A stretch of DNA of 64,000 bases from Flavobacterium sp. J372 (lineage in GTDB: Bacteria > Bacteroidota > Bacteroidia > Flavobacteriales > Flavobacteriaceae). Both the position numbers and the translations under genes were made by a program. The stretch lies in NCBI RefSeq assembly GCF_024699965.1, contig NZ_JAJOMZ010000004.1, forward strand, positions 682,001 to 746,000, read 5' to 3'. The notes beneath the pieces were generated by a model. The model was not told where the DNA came from and did no database searches. It worked only from the letters and a program-made list of their open reading frames with translations. Below are positions 7,902-15,400 of the stretch, piece after piece (positions within the stretch are counted from its first letter, which is position 1; each line of letters opens with the position of its first letter).

Positions 7902-9353
7902 CTAATTTCTTTCTCGGCCTATTTTGATTAAAAAGTTTAAATATCTGCGTGGTGACACACCATCAAATACTAATAACTGAACTTTAGTTGTGATTTTTTC
8001 ATCTTCAGTAATAGAGTCGTTATGCAGTTCAGGAGCTTTACTTTTTACATATGGCTCTATATAATAAACTTTTGTTATTCCTGCAGCAATGATGTGACGA
8101 GCGCAACTGTGACAAGGATAGGTTGTACAAAAAAGTATTCCACCTTTAATTTTATCACCACTCATATGACCAGCATTGATAATAGCATGCATCTCTGCGT
8201 GGACCGATCTTGAGAACTCTATTAAATTTTTTATTCCAGAATTATCCAAAGAACCTTTTATAAAAGTAAGTAACTTATTTTTAACTTCCAAATGTTTTTC
8301 ATTTTCTATATTATTCCCAATTGGTAAAATTGTATTTAAATCGAGATTTGCTTTAATATCTTCAAGTATATATTTAACCAGTGATGTCTTATTACTATCA
8401 TTATGGCAATGTCCTATTACATAACATCTATTATCAGTGTCACTATCACAAGTGTATAAATTACCGCCGAACTTTGGAACATCATTCCAACCAGTTGATA
8501 ATAAACTGCCGTCGCTTGACATTATAGAAGCCCCTACTTGCCGAGATAAGCAGGCAGAATTAACGGCTGCTGATTTTGCCTCGTACATTGCACGCTCTTC
8601 TAACGTAGGTGTTTCTATTCCGTATCCAAAAATTAGATTTACATATCTTTGAACTTTCTTTTCCAGTTCTGGTTCTGTATTTTTATCAACGCGTAAAAAG
8701 AAATCTGCATTTACAAATACTTCGCGTACCTGTTGACCATATTGATTTGATTCATATTGATCTTTATCAATAAGAGTTTCTGCCTCATCTTGACTTAATT
8801 GCTTTGCTGATAAATTTGAGATTCTTTCCTCTTTTGGAGTGTAAATACTCATTAAATAAAAGATGTCTTTATAAACATCCTTGAATGTATTTAATTCACT
8901 CATATGTTTAATTGAGTCAATAATATAACACACTCTTCGAGATTTTATTTTGGTACTATCTTCTTGTGTTTTTATATTAAAAAATTCTCTTTTTTCATTG
9001 GCGATTTTGGTTATAGCCAAATTTGATAAATAGTCCTCACCAAATTTTTTACGTAAACTATTGCCAGTTTCTATTTTTTGAGCTAATGTTGAAAAGTGTT
9101 GTGTTCTACCAATTTGTAAAGATGGCTGAGTGATGAAACCATTTATAAAGTCACTTAATTTTATGTTTTCAATAGTATACTCATATTCCTTAAGACACTT
9201 TTCTAATTCGTCTATTACTAATTGTTTTTTTGCGCCTATTTGTGAGCAAATTCCAATTACAATTTCATCAGTAAATGTTTCCTTAACTCTTTGTGACGTA
9301 CTTCTGTTATCAACTCTTGTGTTGCCGCTTTGATTTAGTTGTAAGGCTTCCAT
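7902..9353 (-). CDS. anti-phage dCTP/dCMP deaminase (AvcD-like)
   Basis: 483 residues. The N-terminal ~200 residues look like a P-loop kinase-type domain with a degenerate nucleotide loop (IGICSQIGAKKQLVIDEL). The C-terminal half is a zinc cytidine/deoxycytidylate deaminase: HAE near residue 386 (SVHAEMHAIINAG) and PCHSCARH near residue 415, with RQVGASI and GWNDVPKFGG before them. This two-domain layout matches the anti-phage dCTP deaminases, which on infection convert dCTP/dCMP to deoxyuridine nucleotides and so starve phage replication. Much more AT-rich than lepA and the DinB gene on either side, as expected for acquired defence genes. The AvcI-type inhibitory RNA of Vibrio is not recognisable here. 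Confidence 0.85.
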   Translation of the reverse strand: MEALQLNQSGNTRVDNRSTSQRVKETFTDEIVIGICSQIGAKKQLVIDELEKCLKEYEYTIENIKLSDFINGFITQPSLQIGRTQHFSTLAQKIETGNSLRKKFGEDYLSNLAITKIANEKREFFNIKTQEDSTKIKSRRVCYIIDSIKHMSELNTFKDVYKDIFYLMSIYTPKEERISNLSAKQLSQDEAETLIDKDQYESNQYGQQVREVFVNADFFLRVDKNTEPELEKKVQRYVNLIFGYGIETPTLEERAMYEAKSAAVNSACLSRQVGASIMSSDGSLLSTGWNDVPKFGGNLYTCDSDTDNRCYVIGHCHNDSNKTSLVKYILEDIKANLDLNTILPIGNNIENEKHLEVKNKLLTFIKGSLDNSGIKNLIEFSRSVHAEMHAIINAGHMSGDKIKGGILFCTTYPCHSCARHIIAAGITKVYYIEPYVKSKAPELHNDSITEDEKITTKVQLLVFDGVSPRRYLNFLIKIGRERN

Positions 9354-9413
9354 ATGGTTTTAAAAATTTATGTTTCAAAAATATAAAAATTTAACACATA
9401 TACTATAAATCAT

Positions 9414-9443
9414 AAAAAAACCCGACACATTTCTGCGCCGGGT
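9414..9443 (-). terminator. terminator of lepA
   Basis: On the minus strand ACCCG...CGGGT forms a stem with further imperfect pairing inside, followed by seven T. It lies 27 bp after the lepA stop. Confidence 0.75.
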
Positions 9444-9469
9444 CTATCATCTATTATCTTTAATCTAAG

Positions 9470-11267
9470 CTAGTCATTAAGCTTCAACACCGCCATAAAC
9501 GCTTCCTGCGGTATCTCCACGTTGCCCACCTGGCGCATACGTTTCTTACCCTTTTTCTGCTTTTCAAGTAGCTTACGCTTACGCGAAATGTCACCACCAT
9601 AACACTTAGCCGTAACGTCTTTACGCAGGGCCTTCACCGTTTCGCGCGAAATAACCTTCACGCCAATCGCGGCCTGTATAGGAATGTCAAACTGCTGGCG
9701 CGGAATAAGCTCCTTCAGCTTCTCGCACATCTTTTTGCCAATGTTATACGCATTATCCTCGTGTATCAACGCCGAAAGCGCATCAACACCCTGGCCGTTC
9801 AGCAGCACGTCAAGGCGTACCAGTTTCGAGGTACGCATCCCGATAGGCGAGTAGTCAAACGACGCATAGCCTTTACTCACCGTCTTCAGCCTGTCATAAA
9901 AGTCGAAAACGATCTCCGCCAGCGGCATGTCAAAGGTCAGCTCCACACGCTCGGTAGTCAGGTACGTCTGGTTGGTAATGATACCGCGCTTCTCGATACA
10001 CAGGCTCATCACGTTGCCCACAAAGTCGGCCTTAGTGATTATGGTAGCCTTAATATACGGCTCCTCCACACGGTCAAGCTTGCTTGGCTCGGGCAGGTCG
10101 CTCGGGTTGTTTACGGTAATAGGCGTTTCAGGGTCTTTCTTGGTGTAGGCAAAGTAGCTAACGTTGGGCACGGTAGTAATCACCGTCATGTCAAACTCAC
10201 GCTCCAGGCGCTCCTGGATGATCTCCATGTGCAGCATCCCCAAAAACCCGCATCGGAAACCAAAGCCCAAAGCCGCCGAACTCTCCGGCGTAAATACCAG
10301 CGAGGCATCGTTCAGCTGCAGCTTCTCCATACTGTTGCGCAGTTCTTCGTAGTCTTCAGTATCAACCGGGTAAATACCCGCAAATACCATCGGCTTCACA
10401 TCCTCAAATCCCGAGATCATATTGGTGGTAGGCGTCTTGGCATCGGTAATCGTGTCACCCACTTTCACCTCGCGCGCCTCTTTAATACCCGAAATGAGGT
10501 AGCCCACATCGCCCGTTTTCACTGTCTGCTTCGGAACCTGGTTCAGCTTCAGCGTACCAATTTCGTCAGCAAAATATTCATTGCCGGTCGACATGAATTT
10601 TATCTTCTGGCCTTTGCTTATAGAGCCGTTCACCACCCTGAATATAACCTCAATCCCACGGAAAGGGTTGTACACCGAGTCAAAAATCAGCGCCTGCAGC
10701 GGCTCATCTTCACTGCCTTTCGGCGGAGGGATACGCTCAATGATGGCCTCAAGTATCTTGTCAACACCAAGCCCTGTCTTGCCTGAAGCCGGAATAATCT
10801 CTTCCAGCTTACAGCCTAACAGGTCCACGATATCATCGCTTACCTCTTCAGGATTGGCGCTTGGCAGGTCAATCTTATTCAGTACGGGGATAATCTCCAG
10901 GTCATTTTCCAGCGCCAGGTACAAGTTGCTTATCGTCTGCGCCTGAATGCTCTGCGCCGCATCTACAATAAGCAGTGCGCCCTCACACGCCGCAATCGAC
11001 CGCGAAACCTCGTATGAGAAATCCACGTGGCCCGGGGTGTCAATCAGGTTCAGTATATATTGCTCGCCCTTATAGGTGTACTCCATCTGTATGGCATGGC
11101 TTTTTATAGTAATGCCGCGCTCGCGCTCCAGGGTCCATGTTGTCAAGCAACTGCGCCTGTTGTTCGCGTGCGGTCACAGTCTGCGTAGCGTCAAGCAGCC
11201 TGTCGGCCAGCGTACTCTTACCGTGGTCAATGTGTGCAATAATGCAAAAATTCCGTATATGCTTCAT
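9470..11267 (-). CDS. lepA: elongation factor 4 (LepA), apparent one-base frameshift
   Basis: Translational GTPase that back-translocates or rescues ribosomes; cytoplasmic and membrane-associated. The first 45 residues ([20 protein letters not shown]1 motif) are in one frame and the remainder, from [10 protein letters not shown] (G2) through DTPGHVDF (G3) and NKIDLP (G4), in another. Reading GGG at 11131-11133 as GG restores one continuous ~598-residue protein of normal length, and the 1,798-nt span is 3n+1, as expected for one extra base. C-terminal LepA-specific domain ends ...[18 protein letters not shown] then ~12 residues. An essential-looking conserved gene broken this way is more likely a sequence error than a pseudogene. 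Confidence 0.93.
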
Positions 11268-11479
11268 CTTCTTTCTATGTCAATTTTATGTCACTCTTCC
11301 AGTCACTGTGAGCTTGTAGAAGAGCGTTTTAATTAGGGCGTGCCGTTCCGCTACCGCTTCACGTCGGGCTTTCCGCGGTGCACGGCACCTTGCTTCAATC
11401 CCTCACGCTTGCCCGGCGCGAAAGCTGACGGGCAAGCTTCACTCAGCCGTCATTCAGGAACGTCACCATCCCTTCCGCT
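11268..11479 (-). other. long GC-rich lepA leader with inverted repeats
   Basis: The lepA promoter lies at 11486-11515, so the transcript would carry a leader of ~210 nt. Within it, 11336-11479 is strikingly GC-rich compared with other gaps. It contains a perfect 9-bp inverted repeat (GCTTGCCCG at 11407-11415 with CGGGCAAGC at 11429-11437) and a longer-range pair (GTGCCG at 11340-11345 with CGGCAC at 11393-11398). It could be a structured leader or a dispersed extragenic repeat inserted next to the promoter. No protein gene is credible in it. Confidence 0.5.
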
Positions 11480-11485
11480 TAATCC

Positions 11486-11515
11486 GCAAATATAGGCAAA
11501 GTTAGCGAGTTGCAA
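11486..11515 (-). promoter_or_regulatory. lepA promoter
   Basis: On the minus strand TTG (11513-11515), 18 bases, then TATATTTG (11486-11493): a full Bacteroidota promoter. Start of transcription near 11480. Confidence 0.7.
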
Positions 11516-11543
11516 CACCGTGAAATAACGCGCCTTTAAAATA

Positions 11544-11571
11544 AAAATGCAGCCAATGACGGCTGCATTTT
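11544..11571 (-). terminator. bidirectional terminator after the 258-residue T9SS gene
   Basis: AAAATGCAGCC pairs with GGCTGCATTTT around a short loop; A-run and T-run on the two sides. Lies 20 bp beyond the stop at 11591. Confidence 0.85.
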
Positions 11572-11590
11572 CGTGGGGATATATATAGAG

Positions 11591-12367
11591 TTAAAAAACG
11601 ATCTTTTTATTGATTGTGCCGCTAACTGTGCCTATCTGCACCAGTAGCACCTGGCGGTCGGCAATAATGCCGTCAATTGCTGTGCGCGACCCACCTATGT
11701 TACTCGACTGAAGAAGCAGCCTGCCGTTCAGGTCATACACTTTCACATCATTGATTGCCAGGTTGCCTGTATCAATATTCAGGCTGTTGCCATCTTTAAA
11801 TACAATGATTTGGTTGTTTTCTGGAGAAGGATTTAAAACTGCGAGGGCTGCATTAGTTGTGTAAACAATTTCAAACCTGTTGGCGAAAGTGCCTGCAACT
11901 GTGGTAAAGAAGTAAGCCTGCTGGCTGAGATTGGTAAGCGTCCCTGCAACTTTGTCAAAAAGGTAAACGTTCTGGCCATTTAAAAACAATCCGGTCCTGT
12001 TAGTGAGGCTTATCGTGAAGTTACCCGCGTATGCTGCTTTGTAATGTAGCGCCGTTACATCATCTGTGCTGAAAGTGCCTTTTGCCTGTACCGCAAGATT
12101 AGTGTTTTTTGCAGAGGTGTAAAGTACGGCAGGGCCATCATAAGTAAGCGGAATGTCGTGACTGTCTTCGAAAGCATCGGTCGTTGCAGGAGAATAGCCT
12201 ATGGCTGTCTGGCAGTAGTTGCCAAGATGGGTAGTCATCTCAACCCATATCCCCGATATATCATTATCCTGTGTCGCGAATGAAACTGCCGGTGCCTGTG
12301 CGTTTGTCTTTAAACCAAAAAGCAATAGTGCCACAAGCGTTTTCTGTAGTGTAATTTTCCCTTTCAT
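11591..12367 (-). CDS. T9SS type A sorting-domain protein, stand-alone form of a shared C-terminal module
   Basis: 258 residues. A signal peptide ends at TNAQA (about residue 24). The mature part matches the second half of the C-terminal module of the four giant proteins in this window (12499, 29812, 33734, 37329): 'W-V-E... QTAIGY...TDAF', 'LAVQAKGTFSTDDVTALHYK', 'GLFLNGQNVYL', 'F-A-N-R-F-E-I-V-Y-T'. It ends with a T9SS type A sorting domain (VKVYDLNGRLLLQS ... KKIVF). So it is secreted through the type IX system and probably anchored to the surface. It has no variable head domain. It lies downstream of the giant gene on the same strand, but a terminator separates them. Confidence 0.85.
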   Translation of the reverse strand: MKGKITLQKTLVALLLFGLKTNAQAPAVSFATQDNDISGIWVEMTTHLGNYCQTAIGYSPATTDAFEDSHDIPLTYDGPAVLYTSAKNTNLAVQAKGTFSTDDVTALHYKAAYAGNFTISLTNRTGLFLNGQNVYLFDKVAGTLTNLSQQAYFFTTVAGTFANRFEIVYTTNAALAVLNPSPENNQIIVFKDGNSLNIDTGNLAINDVKVYDLNGRLLLQSSNIGGSRTAIDGIIADRQVLLVQIGTVSGTINKKIVF

Positions 12368-12450
12368 GCCCTCTTTCTTTTACACTTCAAAGTAAGGACG
12401 GGCTTCGCTAAATAATCGTTAACTTTAAGAAACAATTAAATGTTAAATAA

Positions 12451-12480
12451 AAAGGGCGCAGCTTAACGTTGCGCCCTTTT
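12451..12480 (-). terminator. terminator of the giant Ig-repeat gene
   Basis: Perfect 10-bp stem AAAGGGCGCA / TGCGCCCTTT with an 8-base loop, 19 bp after the stop at 12499; usable in both directions. Confidence 0.85.
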
Positions 12481-12498
12481 CTATCTTAGAAATTCTTG

Positions 12499-15400
12499 TT
12501 AGAAAATCACTTTCTTGCTTACGATTGCACCATCTTTAGTGCGAACCTGAAGTATAAGCATTTGCTCCTGCGCTGTAAAGCCTTCAAGTGCTGTTGAACT
12601 GCTGTTGATTGCTTTTTTCTCAGTAAGCAGCCTTCCGCGTATATCAAAAACTTTTACGTTGTCAAGGTCATGTCCTTCAGTAGAAACCTTCAGGATGCCG
12701 TTGTCTTTAAATGCAACAATTGCTTTATCGTTAAGCTGAGGGTTTGTTGTACCCAAAACCCCGTCGGTTACATAAATTACATCAAAACGATTTTCTGTAA
12801 CACCTTCACCGGCTGTAAAAGTATAGCTGCCGGCATTCAGGTCTTGTACTGTGTTTGTCTGGTTGTCACGCAGGTAAACATTTTGGCCATCGGCAAACAA
12901 ACCGTCTTTTTTATGAAGGCTTATAGTATATTGGCCGGCTGTGTTTATCCTGTAATGAAGCGGCACAACATCTGCATCAGCAAACACACCCTTTGCCTGT
13001 ATCGAAAGGTCTTTTCCTGCACCTTTTGTATATATCGCAGCAACACCATCTGTAAACAATGGCGAGTCATAACCAAAGTCAAACCCATCTGTAGTTGCAT
13101 TAGAATATCCTACAAGTGTTTGTGCATAAACGCCGGTTGAAGATGTCAGGTTCAGCCATATTCTTGACAATACAACAGGCTGCTGAGTATTACGGAAGAA
13201 CTGGCTGTTGTTTACCGCCCTTCTCATAGTGTTGTTAAATTCAATATGGTTAGCGCCAACTTTTGTCTGTACGATAAATCCTTGTCCCGGGTTAATTACC
13301 CAGTTAGCTTCGTCGCCTTCAATAAATCCTGCACCAACGTTACCGCCTTCAGCACCATTCTCCACATAACCTGCCTTATTAATGGCCGTGTAGCTGGTGT
13401 TGTTGTTATTGTTTTTCTTTCTCCAGAAATATAGTGTACCTGTTTCAAGCACATCATTGTTAGGAGCGCTGTTTGCATCAATAAAACTATGAATGTTGAT
13501 GGTTGAAGGGTAAGGATTACCTACACCATTATACCCATAATTTGATATCGCCACAGGGCTTTGAGGTGTCCATTCATGAACTACAGGTATATGTATTATA
13601 CCATTGTTAGGCACACCGGTAAATTGCTGGTTTAATGTAATAGCGGTTGTGCCTGCATTATACCCTGGTGTTGAGTTGCCGTTTGGCATACGTATAAGGT
13701 AAGCAACACCTTTTGTAAATGTTGTGGTTGACTGTGCGCTAAGATTTGGAACTTTCATATACAGCCTTGCAGAGTCACGGTAAGTATAAAAACGATCCGG
13801 TAATGTAAGCGGTGAGAACTGGAACAGTTTCTGGCCGGTAACAGGTGATGACCACAATGTATAGTCTTGCCTGTACAGCTGGCTGCTGTTGCGTTTAACG
13901 TTAATATTACCCGTGTTGTTGCTGCTGTTCTCTGTTATCTGTACAAGGTTTGCCCTGTTGTTTACAATCATGTTTCCTGTAGAAGCTACTGCAATACCGT
14001 CCTGCACCGTAATATTCCTCATGATGTTTATGGTAAGTATGGCACCTGCCTGTATGTCAAGAGTTTTGGCGTAAGCCATAATGTTTTGCGAAACTATTGG
14101 CTGGTTGGTTTGCTGCGGTATTATAGCATTGTCAACAAGAGTTGGTATTGCATTACAAGACCAGTTGGCAGGATTATGCCAGTCACTGCTCACGCTTCCG
14201 TTCCAGATAAAGTTATTGTTCCTTGATACTGTAACAACGTTTGATGCTGATGCGCATGAGCCGCTTGTTACCTGTGCCCTGTAATAAGTAGTGCTGTTCA
14301 TAGCAGCTGTAGTGTAGCTGGCCGATGTAGCACCGGTACCTCCGGTTACATTAACCCAGTTGGTAAGACCGTCAGAAGACTGTTGCCACTGTATGTTGCC
14401 TGAATGGCCAGATAAGCTAAGTGTAGTTGTAACACCCGGGCACAATGATGTGCTGCCCGAAGCAGTACCTGTTGTAACGCTGCTAACACTCACAGTAATA
14501 ACTCCTGATGTAACGCTGCATGCGCCGTTTGTTACCTGTGCCCTATAGTACGTAGTGGCTGTCAATGCGCCGGTTGTATAGCTCGCTGTTGTTGCGCCGC
14601 TGCCACCGGTTACACTTGTCCAGTTAGTTAATCCGTCTGCCGACTGTTGCCATTGTATATTGCCCACTGTACCACTTACACTAACTGTGGCAGTATTACC
14701 ACTACAAATTGCTTGGTTGCTTCCTGCAGTACCTGCAGAAATATTAGTTACTGTTACGGTTATCACGTTTGATTCTGCCGTGCAAGACCCATTTGTAAGC
14801 TGTGCCCTGTAATAAGTTGTTGAGGTTAGTGCAGCAGTGGTGTAATTTGCAGTTGTAGCACCGCTTCCGCCAGTAACAGTAGCCCAGCCTGTGGTGCCGT
14901 TCGCACTCTGTTGCCACTGTATAGAACCTGTATTGCCCGAAAGCGAAAGATTAGCTGTACTGCCTGAACAGATGGTAGTTGTACCTGATGCTGTGCCGGC
15001 TGTAGGCGTGCTTATGCTCACTGTAATAACGCCTGATGTTACGCTGCATGAGCCGTTTGTAACCAATGCCCTGTAATAGGTTTGTGAAGAAAGTGCGGGT
15101 GTAGTATAGCTGGCAGTAGTTGCACCGCTTCCGCCGGTTACGTTTGCCCATCCTGTGCTTCCGTCTGCAGATTGCTGCCATTGTATGCTGCCGGTAGTGC
15201 CGCTTACTGTAACGGTTGCTGTACCGCCAGTACACACACTTTGGTTGCTGCCTGCTGTACCTGCTGATATTGGAGTAACGGTTACCGTAATGGTCTGAGA
15301 ATATTCAACACATCCGCCATTTGTGGCACGCAGCCTGTAGTATGATGTAGATGTTAATGCAGGTGTGGTGTAGCTGAGTGTGCTTCCGCCAGTTCCGCTT

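Noticed and set aside
7902..9353. Housekeeping dCMP deaminase (ComEB type)
   Set aside because: Housekeeping enzymes are ~150 residues; this one has a large N-terminal kinase-like domain and the RQVGA/NDVPK arrangement of the anti-phage clade.
6860..9410. Prophage or integrative element
   Set aside because: No integrase, transposase, structural or replication gene is present; only the repeats and the AT-rich composition suggest transfer.
9761..10786. 341-codon plus-strand open frame inside lepA
   Set aside because: Arg/His-rich shadow of the conserved lepA frame on the other strand.
9470..11267. lepA as a pseudogene
   Set aside because: The remaining frame is fully conserved over ~558 residues with all GTPase motifs; only one base separates the two parts.
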